DNA of 64,000 nt from Phenylobacterium parvum (GTDB lineage Bacteria > Pseudomonadota > Alphaproteobacteria > Caulobacterales > Caulobacteraceae). Under the pieces are notes generated by a model that had not been told where the DNA came from, made no database searches, and was given only the letters and a program-made list of their open reading frames with translations. Position 1 is the first letter of the stretch; every line of letters starts with the position of its first letter. Below, piece by piece: positions 24,456 to 32,764 of the stretch. The position numbers and the translations under genes were made by a program. Location: contig NZ_CP029479.1 of the NCBI RefSeq assembly GCF_003150835.1, positions 372,001 through 436,000 on the forward strand, given 5' to 3'.

Positions 24456-26801
24456 ATGACCCGTGCGACGCCTCCCGCCCGCCTGACGGCCCTCCTCCTG
24501 GCCTCAACCATGCTGGCGGGCGCGCCCTCGGCCTTCGCGGCGGAGGACGAGGCCGCCTCCGTCGAGGAGCTCGTCGTCACCGCCCAGAAGCGGGCCGAGA
24601 ACATCCAGGACGTCCCGGTGGCGGTGACGGCCCTGTCCACCCGCAAGCTCCAGGAGCTCCACGTCGAGAGCTTCGACGACTACGTGAAGTTCCTGCCCAG
24701 CGTCGCCTACCAAAGCTCGGCCCCGGGCTTCTCGACCGTCTACATGCGCGGCGTGGCCTCGGGTGGCGATGGCAACCACTCCGGCTCCATGCCCAGCGTC
24801 GGAACCTACCTCGACGAGCAGCCCATCACCTCCATCGGCGGAGCCCTGGACCTGCACGTCTACGACGTGGCCCGGGTCGAGGCCCTGGCCGGCCCTCAGG
24901 GAACCCTCTACGGCGCCAGCTCCCAGGCCGGCACCATCAAGATCGTCACCAACGCCGCCGATCCCACGGGCTTCGCCGCCGCCTACGACGTCGGGGCCAA
25001 TACGGTCAGCGATGGCGGGCCCGGCTATTCCCTGGAGGGCATGGTCAACATTCCCCTCAACGACCGCATGGCCGTCCGCCTCGTCGCCTGGAACACCCAT
25101 GACGGCGGCTATATCGACAATGTGAAGGGGACCCGGACCTATCCGACGTCCGGCGTCACGATCAACAACAACGCCCGCGCCAGGGACGACTACAACGAGG
25201 TCGACACCTGGGGGGTGCGCATCGCCGGCCTGGTGGACCTGAACGAGAACTGGACGATCCGGCCCACCTTCATGAGCCAGGACACCCGCTCCGACGGCAT
25301 CTTCGCCTACGACCGGACCCAGGGGCCGATGAAGGTGACCCACTACCTGCCGGAGTCCGGCCACGACCGCTGGCACCAGGCGGCCCTGGCGGTCGAGGGG
25401 CGGATCGCCGACTTCGACCTTGTCGTCTCCTCGGCCTACATGGATCGCCGGATCGACTCCCAGTCGGACTACACCGACTACTCGTTCTTCTACGACACCC
25501 TCTTCGGCTCGGGCGCCTACATCACGGACGCGACGGGCAGGGTGATCGATCCGACCCAGCGGATCACCGGCCGGGACCACTTCACCCGGGTCTCCAACGA
25601 GATCCGGCTGTCTTCGCCGCAGGACCAGAGGGTCCGCTTCGTGGTGGGCGCCTTCCAGCAGCGCCAGACCCACTTCATCGAGCAGAACTACCAGATCACC
25701 GGCATCGGCCCGGACATCACGGTCACCGGCTGGCCCGACACCCTGTGGCTCACCGAGCAGCAGCGGATCGACCGCGACTACGCCGCATTCGGCGAGGCCT
25801 ACGTCGACCTGACCGAGAAGCTGACCCTGACCCTGGGGATGCGGGCGTTCAAGACCGACAACTCCCTCGAAGGCTTCTTCGGCTTCAGTGATGGCTACTC
25901 GTCCCGCACCGGCGAAGCCGCCTGCTTCGCCCCTGGCAAGGTCGGCCGTGCGCCGTGCACCAACCTGGACAAGCGGGTCAAGGAGACCGGCCAGATCTAC
26001 AAGATCAACCTCAACTACAAGTTGAGCGACGACAAGCTGGTCTACGCCACCTACTCCCAGGGCTTCCGGCCGGGCGGCATCAACCGGCGCGCGACGCTTG
26101 CGCCCTACGAGGCCGACTATCTCTACAACTACGAGCTGGGCTGGAAGACGGAGTGGGCGGACAATTCCATCCGCTGGAACGGCGCAGTCTTCTTCGAGAC
26201 CTGGAAGGACTTCCAGTTCTCCTACCTGGGCGCCAACTCCTTCACCCAGATCCTCAACGCTGGCCAGGCCGAGATCAAGGGCGCGGAGACCGAGGTCAGC
26301 TGGGCGGCGCCCGTCCAGGGCCTCACGGTCACCGGAGGCGCCTCCTACACGGACGCCTACCTGACCGAGGCCTACTGCGGCACGACGGACGCCCAGGGCA
26401 AGCCGATCAAGACCTGCGCCGATCCCCAGGCGCCTTCGGGAACCGCCTTGCCGGTGACGCCCAAGCTCAAGGCCAACGCCCGGGTGCGGTACGAGTTCGA
26501 CCTGTCGGGCTTCGAGGCCCACGTGCAGGCGGTCGGCCTCTACCAGAGCGAGGCTTGGCCGGACCTGCGGCTCGAGGAGCGCGGGATCCTGGGCCAGCAG
26601 GACGCCTTCGGGTCGGTGGATGTCGCGGCGGGCCTCGCCCGGGGCAACTGGCGGGCTGAACTGATCATCAGCAACCTCTTCGATGAGGTCGGCGACAAGT
26701 ACCGCTACGCCCAGTGCACCCCCACGGTCTGTGGCGGACGGACCTACTCCGTCCCGATCCGTCCCAGGACGATCGGCCTGAGCTTCGGCCAGAAGTTCTA
26801 G
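24456..26801 (+). CDS. TonB-dependent outer-membrane receptor
   Basis: A 781-residue receptor: signal peptide of ~29 residues ending in AFA, a TonB box-like EELVVTAQKR, a plug domain to about residue 165 (RVEALAGPQGTLYGASSQAG) and a 22-strand barrel ending in aromatic phenylalanine (LSFGQKF). It takes up a scarce ligand across the outer membrane with energy from TonB. It resembles the FecA-like group common in Caulobacteraceae rather than a known siderophore receptor. The ligand may be linked to the TPR-sulfotransferase and DUF969/979 genes before it. The stop is followed after one base by the sua5 start. Confidence 0.93.
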   Translation: MTRATPPARLTALLLASTMLAGAPSAFAAEDEAASVEELVVTAQKRAENIQDVPVAVTALSTRKLQELHVESFDDYVKFLPSVAYQSSAPGFSTVYMRGVASGGDGNHSGSMPSVGTYLDEQPITSIGGALDLHVYDVARVEALAGPQGTLYGASSQAGTIKIVTNAADPTGFAAAYDVGANTVSDGGPGYSLEGMVNIPLNDRMAVRLVAWNTHDGGYIDNVKGTRTYPTSGVTINNNARARDDYNEVDTWGVRIAGLVDLNENWTIRPTFMSQDTRSDGIFAYDRTQGPMKVTHYLPESGHDRWHQAALAVEGRIADFDLVVSSAYMDRRIDSQSDYTDYSFFYDTLFGSGAYITDATGRVIDPTQRITGRDHFTRVSNEIRLSSPQDQRVRFVVGAFQQRQTHFIEQNYQITGIGPDITVTGWPDTLWLTEQQRIDRDYAAFGEAYVDLTEKLTLTLGMRAFKTDNSLEGFFGFSDGYSSRTGEAACFAPGKVGRAPCTNLDKRVKETGQIYKINLNYKLSDDKLVYATYSQGFRPGGINRRATLAPYEADYLYNYELGWKTEWADNSIRWNGAVFFETWKDFQFSYLGANSFTQILNAGQAEIKGAETEVSWAAPVQGLTVTGGASYTDAYLTEAYCGTTDAQGKPIKTCADPQAPSGTALPVTPKLKANARVRYEFDLSGFEAHVQAVGLYQSEAWPDLRLEERGILGQQDAFGSVDVAAGLARGNWRAELIISNLFDEVGDKYRYAQCTPTVCGGRTYSVPIRPRTIGLSFGQKF

Positions 26802-26802
26802 G

Positions 26803-27729
26803 GTGTCGCCGGCGGGATCGCCGGCCGCGGCGGCTGCGGCCCTGCGGGAGGGACGGCTGGTCATTCTTCCGACCGAGACCGTCTATGGCCTGGCGGCGGA
26901 TGCCGGGAACCCGCGCGCCGTGGCGGCCGTCTACGCGGCCAAGGGCCGCCCGGCCTTCAACCCGCTGATCGCCCATGTCGCCAGCGTGGAGGCCGCACGG
27001 GAGATCGCGGTCCTCAGCCCCGACGCGGAGATCCTGGCCGCCGCCTTCTGGCCGGGTCCCCTGACCCTGGTCCTGCCGGTCCAGCCGGGCGGGCGTGTCT
27101 GCGACCTGGCGCGGGCAGGGCTCGACACGGTCGCCGTGCGGGTTCCCGCCCACCCGCTCGCGCGGGCCGTTCTCGAAGCCTTCGGCGGACCGGTGGCGGC
27201 GCCCTCGGCCAACCGGTCAGGCCGGCCCAGCCCCACCACCCTCGCCGCGGCGATGGCCGAGACGGGGGATGAGGCGGCCATCGCCCTGGATGGCGGTCCC
27301 TGCGAGGTCGGGCTGGAGTCCACGGTCGTGTCCCTGCTGGACCAGCCCCGCCTTCTGCGACCCGGCCGGGTGACGCGGGGCGAGATCGAGACCCTCGTCG
27401 GGCCCCTGGCCGAGGCCGAGGCCGATGCGCGCCGCTCGCCGGGCCGGCTGACCCGCCATTACGCGCCGGAAGCCCCTGTCCGGCTGGAAGCTGACGGGCC
27501 TCGGCCCGGCGAGGCCTTCCTGGCCTTTGGGCCGGCCCCGGCTGGCGGCGAGGTGCTGAATCTCAGCCCGACGGGCGACCTCGTGGAAGCGGCGGCCAAC
27601 CTCTTCAGCTTCCTGCGGGAGGCCGACCGGCGCGGCCCTTCGGGCATCGCCGTCGCGCCCATCCCCGAGGCCGGCCTGGGCGAGGCCATCAATGACCGTC
27701 TCCGCCGCGCGGCGGGCGCCATCGGCTGA
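26803..27729 (+). CDS. tsaC: L-threonylcarbamoyladenylate synthase, Sua5 type
   Basis: A 308-residue Sua5/YciO/YrdC-fold enzyme that makes threonylcarbamoyl-AMP for the t6A37 modification of ANN-decoding tRNAs. The YrdC domain (residues ~8-200) shows LPTETVYGLAADA, AKGRPAFNPLIAHV, PSANRSGRPSP and the LRPG end; a linker SPGRLTRHYAP leads into the smaller C-terminal Sua5 domain. It is therefore the long Sua5 form, not short TsaC. GTG 26803 is one base after the TonB receptor stop, with AAGTTCTAGG as a weak ribosome-binding site, so translation may depend on the upstream gene. Confidence 0.92.
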   Translation: MSPAGSPAAAAAALREGRLVILPTETVYGLAADAGNPRAVAAVYAAKGRPAFNPLIAHVASVEAAREIAVLSPDAEILAAAFWPGPLTLVLPVQPGGRVCDLARAGLDTVAVRVPAHPLARAVLEAFGGPVAAPSANRSGRPSPTTLAAAMAETGDEAAIALDGGPCEVGLESTVVSLLDQPRLLRPGRVTRGEIETLVGPLAEAEADARRSPGRLTRHYAPEAPVRLEADGPRPGEAFLAFGPAPAGGEVLNLSPTGDLVEAAANLFSFLREADRRGPSGIAVAPIPEAGLGEAINDRLRRAAGAIG

Positions 27730-27776
27730 GCGTGTCGCTCTGGCCTCGGCGGCGCCGAGCGCCTACCTTGCCGGGC

Positions 27777-29186
27777 ATGACCACCAACCCTTCCGACGCC
27801 CTGCTGAGCCGGCTCAAGGCCCTTGTCGGGCCCGACGGCTGGACGGATGACCCGGACATCCTGGCGCCCCGCCTGGTGGAGTGGCGCGACCGATGGAGCG
27901 GGCGCACGCCCCTGATGCTGTCCCCGGCCACCCCGGAAGAGACCGCCGCCATTGTCAGCCTCTGCGCCGCCGAGGGCGCGCCCCTGACCCTCCAGGGCGG
28001 CAATACGGGCCTGGTGGGCGGCCAGATCCCGCAGGGCGAGATCCTGCTGTCCACTCGGCGGCTGCGCGCCATCCGCGACGTGGACCCGGTGGACGACGTC
28101 CTTGTGGCCGAGGCGGGCGTGACCCTGGCCGAGGTGCAGGCCGCCGCCGCCGCGGCGGGGCGGCGGTTCCCCCTGAGCCTGGCCTCCGAGGGGACTGCGA
28201 CCCTGGGCGGCGTGATCTCCACCAATGCCGGCGGCGTCGCCGTGCTCCGCTTCGGGACCGCCCGCGACCTGGTGCTTGGCCTGGAAGCCGTGCTGCCGAA
28301 CGGGGAGATCTGGCGCGGGCTGCGGCGGCTGCGCAAGGACAACACCGGCTACGACCTCAAGGGTCTGCTATCCGGGGCCGAAGGCACCCTGGGCGTGATC
28401 ACGGCGGCCAGCGTCAAGCTCTTCCCCCAACCCGCCGGCCGGGCCGTGGCCATGGTCGGCCTCGACAGCCCCCAGGCGGCCCTGGACCTGCTCACCCGCG
28501 CCCGCCGGGCTGTCGACGCGGGCCTGGAGGCCTTCGAGCTCATGGCGCGCCAGGGCGTCGTCTTCGCCCTCAGGAACATCCCGGGCCAGAGGGACCCCCT
28601 GACGACAGACCCGCCCTGGCGGGTCCTGCTGGAAATCGCCTCTCCCGATCCCGAAGAGGCTGGACGGCGGATGGAGTCCCTGCTGGCCGAGGCCTGCGAA
28701 CACGGCGTCGCCGGCGAGGCGGTGATCGCCGCCAGCGAGGCCCAGGCGGCGGACTTCTGGTCCCTGCGCGAGAACCAGTCCGCCGCCCAGAAGCCCGAGG
28801 GGGCGACCTGGAAGCACGACATCTCGGTGCCGGTCAGCCAGGTCCCGCGCTTCATCCACGAGGCCTCCGAGGCCATGGCCGCCTTCGCGCCGGGCTGCCG
28901 GATCAGCGCCTTCGGCCACGTGGGCGACGGCAACATCCACTTCGACGTCCTGCGCCCCGAGGGGGGTGACGATGCGCCCCACCGGGTCCGACGCGCCGAA
29001 GGACAGGCCCGCGTCCACGATATCGCCATCGCCCTGGGCGGTTCGGTCTCGGCCGAGCACGGCCTGGGCGTCATGAAGGCGGACGAGGCCCGTCGCCAGA
29101 AGGACCCCGCCGAGATCGCCCTGTTGTCCGCCATCCGGGTCGCCCTGGATCCGGGCCGCATCCTCAACCCGCGCGTGCTATTCTGA
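27777..29186 (+). CDS. FAD-binding oxidoreductase of the glycolate oxidase GlcD / D-2-hydroxyacid family
   Basis: A 469-residue VAO/PCMH-fold flavoenzyme. The FAD-binding domain (residues ~40-220) has LQGGNTGLVGGQIP and the SLASEGTATLGGVISTNAGG segment; the C-terminal cap ends with FGHVGDGNIHFDV and SAEHGLGVMKADEA, both hallmarks of GlcD and D-2-hydroxyglutarate or D-lactate dehydrogenases. It likely oxidises a D-2-hydroxy acid using a quinone or electron-transfer flavoprotein. ATG 27777 is used; no ribosome-binding site is strong, and an upstream in-frame start at 27732 would add a basic, low-complexity leader. The yaaA gene follows after 10 bases. Confidence 0.88.
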   Translation: MTTNPSDALLSRLKALVGPDGWTDDPDILAPRLVEWRDRWSGRTPLMLSPATPEETAAIVSLCAAEGAPLTLQGGNTGLVGGQIPQGEILLSTRRLRAIRDVDPVDDVLVAEAGVTLAEVQAAAAAAGRRFPLSLASEGTATLGGVISTNAGGVAVLRFGTARDLVLGLEAVLPNGEIWRGLRRLRKDNTGYDLKGLLSGAEGTLGVITAASVKLFPQPAGRAVAMVGLDSPQAALDLLTRARRAVDAGLEAFELMARQGVVFALRNIPGQRDPLTTDPPWRVLLEIASPDPEEAGRRMESLLAEACEHGVAGEAVIAASEAQAADFWSLRENQSAAQKPEGATWKHDISVPVSQVPRFIHEASEAMAAFAPGCRISAFGHVGDGNIHFDVLRPEGGDDAPHRVRRAEGQARVHDIAIALGGSVSAEHGLGVMKADEARRQKDPAEIALLSAIRVALDPGRILNPRVLF

Positions 29187-29196
29187 GAGTCGCACC

Positions 29197-29988
29197 ATGC
29201 TGATCCTGCTTTCCCCCGCCAAGGCGATGGACTTCACGCCGCCCCCCGTACCGGCGCCCATGACCCGCCCGGTCCTGGAGGCCGAGACCGCCCGGCTGGC
29301 GGAATCCACGCGCCGTCTCTCCGTGGCCCAGCTCCGGGCCCTGATGGACCTGTCCGAAAAGCTGGCCGTGCTGAACCGCGAGCGCTTCCAGGCCTTCGAT
29401 CCCCACGCCGAGGGCGCCCTGCAGGCGGCGTTCGCCTTCAACGGCGACGTCTATGCCGGCCTGAAGGCCCGCGAGCTGGAGCCGGAGGCCCTGGCCTGGG
29501 CCCAGGACCATGTCCGCATCCTCTCGGGCCTCTATGGCGTGCTGAAGCCCCTCGACGGCATCCAGCCCTACCGGCTGGAGATGGGTTCGCCCCTGCAGAC
29601 CCGCCGCGGCAAGTCCCTCTACGCCTTTTGGGGCGACCGGCTTGGCCGGGCCCTGGCGGCGGAACTGGAAGGGCGCGCCGACCCCGTCGTCGTCAACGCC
29701 GCCTCGCAGGAATACGCCTCGGCCGTCGACCGCAAGGCCCTCCGGGCCCGGGTGGTGGAGGTCCGCTTCCTCGAGGAGAAGGACGGCCGCGCGAAGATCA
29801 TCAGCTTCTTCGCCAAGCGCGCCCGGGGCGCCCTGGCCCGCTTCGCGATCGACAACCGCATCGAGCGCGCCGACGACCTGAGGGCCTTCGACCGCGACGG
29901 CTACCGTTTCCAGGCCGGGGACTCCTCGGCCGATCTCTGGGTCTTTTCCCGGCCCCAACCCGCGCCAGTCGGCGCCGACAAGGAGTAG
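29197..29988 (+). CDS. yaaA: Peroxide stress protein YaaA (DUF328)
   Basis: A 263-residue protein of standard YaaA length with the conserved start MLILLSPAKAMDF, the core LSGLYGVLKPLDGIQPYRLEM segment, NAASQEYASAV and a lysine/arginine-rich RAKIISFFAKRARG stretch. YaaA lowers free iron and protects DNA and proteins during peroxide stress in Escherichia coli; it has a helix-hairpin-helix-like DNA-binding fold. It is packed between the GlcD-type gene (10 bases) and the hydroxybutyrate dehydrogenase gene (4 bases), so it is co-transcribed with metabolic genes. Confidence 0.92.
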   Translation: MLILLSPAKAMDFTPPPVPAPMTRPVLEAETARLAESTRRLSVAQLRALMDLSEKLAVLNRERFQAFDPHAEGALQAAFAFNGDVYAGLKARELEPEALAWAQDHVRILSGLYGVLKPLDGIQPYRLEMGSPLQTRRGKSLYAFWGDRLGRALAAELEGRADPVVVNAASQEYASAVDRKALRARVVEVRFLEEKDGRAKIISFFAKRARGALARFAIDNRIERADDLRAFDRDGYRFQAGDSSADLWVFSRPQPAPVGADKE

Positions 29989-29992
29989 GCCC

Positions 29993-30790
29993 ATGGCCGT
30001 CGACTACAAGCTGGAAGGCCACGTGGCGGTCATCACCGGCTCCACTAGCGGCATCGGCCAGGCCCTCGCCTCGGCCCTGGCCGAGCAGGGGGTCAATGTG
30101 GTCCTCAATGGCCTCGGCGACCCGGCAAAGATCGAGGCGGATCGGCAGGCCCTCCAGGCCCGCACCAACGCCGCCGTCCGCTACCACCCCGCCGACATGA
30201 CCCGCCCGGAGGAGATCAAGGACCTGATCGCCTACGCCGTGCGCGAGTTCGGGCGGCTGGACATCCTGGTCAACAACGCCGGCATCCAGCACGTGGCGGC
30301 GGTGGACGAGTTTCCCGAGGAAAAGTGGGACGCCCTGATCGCGGTGATCCTGACCTCCACCTTCCACGCCAGCCGGGCGGCCATTCCCATCATGAAGGCC
30401 CAGGGCCGGGGGCGGATCATCAACATCGCCTCGGCCCATGGCCTCGTGGCCTCGCCCTTCAAGGCGCCCTACGTGGCGGCCAAGTTCGGGGTGGTGGGCT
30501 TCACCAAGGGCCTGGCCGTGGAACTGGCCCGGACCGGAATCACCGCCAACGCCATCTGCCCGGGCTATGTGAAGACCCCCCTGATCGAGGCCCAGATCGT
30601 CGACCAGGCCAAGACGCGCGGCATTCCCGAGGACCGGGTGATGGAAGACGTCATCCTGGCCGCCCAGCCCACCAAGAAGTTCGTCGAGTACGAGCACCTG
30701 GCCGGCATGCTGCTCTATCTCGCCTCCGACGTCGGCGCCTCCGCGACGGGCGCGGCCCTGTCGGTGGATGGAGGCTGGACCGCAACCTGA
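29993..30790 (+). CDS. bdhA: 3-hydroxybutyrate dehydrogenase (SDR family)
   Basis: A 265-residue classical short-chain dehydrogenase. Cofactor motif TGSTSGIG is at 15-22 and NNAG at 94-97; catalytic Ser148, Tyr160 and Lys164 (YVAAK) are present. The NNAGIQHV, ASAHGLVASPFKAPYVAAK and VDGGWTA segments match bacterial D-3-hydroxybutyrate dehydrogenase closely. It oxidises D-3-hydroxybutyrate to acetoacetate with NAD in polyhydroxybutyrate breakdown. It ends the plus-strand run that begins at 19736; the padR operator begins six bases after its stop. Confidence 0.88.
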   Translation: MAVDYKLEGHVAVITGSTSGIGQALASALAEQGVNVVLNGLGDPAKIEADRQALQARTNAAVRYHPADMTRPEEIKDLIAYAVREFGRLDILVNNAGIQHVAAVDEFPEEKWDALIAVILTSTFHASRAAIPIMKAQGRGRIINIASAHGLVASPFKAPYVAAKFGVVGFTKGLAVELARTGITANAICPGYVKTPLIEAQIVDQAKTRGIPEDRVMEDVILAAQPTKKFVEYEHLAGMLLYLASDVGASATGAALSVDGGWTAT

Positions 30791-30795
30791 CGACG

Positions 30796-30841
30796 CAAGG
30801 TATCTTTTTAAAAAAGGTACCTTGTCACGACAGATACCTTG
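30796..30841. promoter_or_regulatory. PadR-type operator cluster
   Basis: A 29-base near-perfect palindrome (30796-30824, arms CAAGGTATCTTTTT and AAAAAGGTACCTTG, one mismatched pair at 30803/30817) contains the perfect palindrome AAGGTACCTT (30814-30823). A third half-site, GATACCTTG (30833-30841), is the exact inverse of CAAGGTATC (30796-30804). The cluster overlaps the expected promoter of padR and is probably the autoregulatory operator. Confidence 0.65.
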
Positions 30842-30877
30842 CGATAGACACCTCTTCATCAGAAGGAGGCATCTGTC

Positions 30878-31203
30878 TTGCCCGAAGCCGTACAGGTTCA
30901 GCTGAAGAGGGGGGTCCTGGAGCTTTGCGTCCTGGCCCTTCTCTCCCGCGCCGACGCCTACGCCTATGATATCGCCGCCCGCCTCGCGGTCGCGATCGAC
31001 ATGGGCGAAGGCACGATCTACCCCCTTATGCGCCGGATGCAGTCCGAAGGACTGGTCGACACCTACCTGGTCGAAAGCCCCTCCGGCCCCCCCGCAAATA
31101 CTACCGGCTGACCCCCGCGGGTCGGACCAGCCTCGCCGCCCAAAAGGCCGAGTGGCTGTCCTTCTCCGCCTCCGTCGGCGAAATCCTTGGAGACGAAAAA
31201 TGA
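30878..31203 (+). pseudogene. PadR-family transcriptional regulator, one-base frameshift
   Basis: The start is TTG 30878, with AGAAGGAGG at 30861-30869. The first ~72 residues are a normal PadR winged helix (VLELCVLALLSRADAYAYDI, MGEGTIYPLMRRMQSEGLV). At a run of seven C residues (31087-31093) the frame goes off and stops at 31111. Adding one C would restore RKYYRLTPAGRTSLAAQKAE and a stop at 31201-31203 that overlaps the next ATG (ATGA), giving a normal 108-residue regulator. This is either a true frameshift, a slippage site, or a homopolymer sequencing error. The intact reading past the break and the coupling to the next gene favour a recent event or an error. It should repress the DUF1700/DUF2807 operon. 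Confidence 0.8.
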
Positions 31204-31775
31204 GCCGTGAGCTCTTCCTGGGCCGGTTGAGGACCGGACTCGCCGGCCTGCCGCCGGAAACCATCGAGGACTATGTGGCCGACTACGCCGCCCACTTCGA
31301 CGAGGGCGTCGCCGCCGGTCGCAGCGAGGCGAACGTCGCAGCCGGCCTCGGCGACCCCGCCCGCCTGGCGCGGGAGCTGAAGGCCGAGGTCGGCCTGAAG
31401 CGCTGGGAGGCGGAGCGGAACCCCTCCGCCGCCGCGACCGCGATCTTCGGCCTCCTGGGCCTGGGGGCGATCGACGTCCTGATCCTCCTGCCCATTCTCC
31501 TGCCGATCCTCGGCGTCCTGCTTGGCTTCGCCATCACCTCGGTGGTGGGCTTCGGGGCCGGAGCCTTCGTCTTCGTCAGCGGGGCCTTCTTCGACGCCGT
31601 CCGTGAGATCGCTGCTGTCATGTTCGCGGGTCTCGGGGTCATGGCCGGAGCCGTCTCGCTCGGCGCCCTAACGGCCCTGGTCACCGTGGGCCTGGTCAAC
31701 GCCCTGGTCTGGTATGGCCGCCTGCACCTGAAGCTCCTGAAGCCGGCCCTCGAAGCTGGGGAGGCCCGCACGTGA
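31200..31775 (+). CDS. DUF1700 (HAAS domain) membrane protein
   Basis: A 191-residue protein. The first ~70 residues are the soluble helical HAAS-like domain typical of DUF1700 (FLGRLRTGLAGLPPETIEDYV, DYAAHF, GLGDPARLAREL); residues ~80-175 contain three or four membrane helices. DUF1700 genes are usually preceded by a padR gene and followed by a DUF2807-type gene, as here. Such sets act in cell-envelope stress in other bacteria. Start ATG 31200 overlaps the reconstructed padR stop; the stop overlaps the next start (GTGA). Confidence 0.85.
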   Translation: MSRELFLGRLRTGLAGLPPETIEDYVADYAAHFDEGVAAGRSEANVAAGLGDPARLARELKAEVGLKRWEAERNPSAAATAIFGLLGLGAIDVLILLPILLPILGVLLGFAITSVVGFGAGAFVFVSGAFFDAVREIAAVMFAGLGVMAGAVSLGALTALVTVGLVNALVWYGRLHLKLLKPALEAGEART

Positions 31776-32524
31776 TCCGCACCCTCGCCATCATCGCCGC
31801 CGCCGGGTTCGTCCTCTGCCTCGGGGCCCTCTCGGCCGCTGTCGGCCTCGCCGGCGGCTCCAAGGGCCTGCACGACAAGATCACCCAGTTCGCCAAGGAA
31901 ATGGATATCCAGATCGAGACCGAGGCGGGCGACGAGATCATCCTCGGCGTCGCCGAGGGGCCCAGCGTCACCCGCAAGCTGGCCTGGGACGGGACCGACA
32001 CCCTGGAGATCGACGCCTTCGCCGACGTCACCTATGTCCAGGGCCCGGCCCGGACCGTCAGCCTGGAAGGTCCCGCCGCCCTCCTCGACAAGATCACGAT
32101 CAAGGACGGCAGGATCGACTTTGAAGGCGGTCGCTGGAAGGGCGGCGCCCTGAAGGTGGTGATCGAGGCGCCTGGGGTCAGCCATTTCGACATGGGCGGC
32201 GTCCAGGACCTGAAGATCACCGGCTACGACCAGGATACGCTCGAGGTCAATCTCAGCGGCGCCGGTCGTGTCACGGCCACCGGCAAGACCCGCAAGGCGA
32301 GCCTGGCGATCTCCGGGACCGGCGCGGCCAACCTCGCCGCCCTGGAGATGGACGAGGCCGAGGTCGACCTCTCCGGCGCGGGCAAGGCCACCCTGGGCCC
32401 GAAGCAGTCCGCGAAGATCGACGTGTCCGGCATCGGCGAGGTCGAGCTCACCCGCCGGCCCGCCCAGCTGGAGCAGAATATCTCTGGCGCCGGTCGGGTC
32501 AGCCAGCCGGGTCTGCCCGGCTAG
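31772..32524 (+). CDS. DUF2807 (GIN-domain) envelope protein
   Basis: A 250-residue exported protein: an N-terminal hydrophobic segment (residues ~5-28) that is a signal peptide or anchor, then a right-handed beta-helix-like repeat domain of DUF2807 type, with repeated blocks such as LEVNLSGAGRVTATG, LAISGTGAANLAALE and EVDLSGAGKATLG. GIN domains are thought to bind or sense surface or envelope components, though the function is not settled. The start is GTG 31772 overlapping the DUF1700 stop, so the padR-DUF1700-DUF2807 set is a single translationally coupled operon. Confidence 0.83.
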   Translation: MIRTLAIIAAAGFVLCLGALSAAVGLAGGSKGLHDKITQFAKEMDIQIETEAGDEIILGVAEGPSVTRKLAWDGTDTLEIDAFADVTYVQGPARTVSLEGPAALLDKITIKDGRIDFEGGRWKGGALKVVIEAPGVSHFDMGGVQDLKITGYDQDTLEVNLSGAGRVTATGKTRKASLAISGTGAANLAALEMDEAEVDLSGAGKATLGPKQSAKIDVSGIGEVELTRRPAQLEQNISGAGRVSQPGLPG

Positions 32525-32541
32525 CGGACGAGACGATCCTT

Positions 32542-32591
32542 GGGGTGGAAGGGGGATCTGCATCAACCCTTCCGCCCCTCTGGTCGCCAGA
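32542..32591 (+). terminator. Tandem hairpins after the padR operon
   Basis: GGGGTGGAAGGG (32542-32553) pairs with CCCTTCCGCCCC (32567-32578) over 12 base pairs with one T-G pair, and a second small hairpin, TCTGG-TCG-CCAGA (32579-32591), follows at once. There is no T-run, so this may be a rho-dependent or antitermination-type end rather than a standard intrinsic terminator. Confidence 0.45.
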
Positions 32592-32702
32592 TCCCGTGCG
32601 GCCCTCCCGACACCTTCGCGCCCCACCGACCCCGGACTGGCTGCGAGCCCCCGGCGGTGACCTCATCCAGCTCGAATTTCCCGCGCTGTACTGCTGATCC
32701 GG

Positions 32703-32709
32703 CTTGACG
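32703..32709 (+). promoter_or_regulatory. Possible -35 element for the SDR gene
   Basis: TTGACGC matches the Caulobacter -35 consensus TTGACGS in the 240-base gap before the SDR gene. I see no convincing -10 partner. Apart from this and the tandem hairpins at 32542-32591 I see nothing else in the gap. Confidence 0.25.
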
Positions 32710-32764
32710 CCCGACGCCGCCTTGCGGTCCTTCATTCCCGACACAACACAAGGGAGGATGACCC

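Noticed and set aside
24504-26864. 786-codon open frame antisense to the TonB receptor, and similar long antisense frames
   Set aside because: High GC makes long shadow frames; composition is repetitive Gly/Arg/Asp/Val without motifs, and the sense strand encodes a clear receptor.
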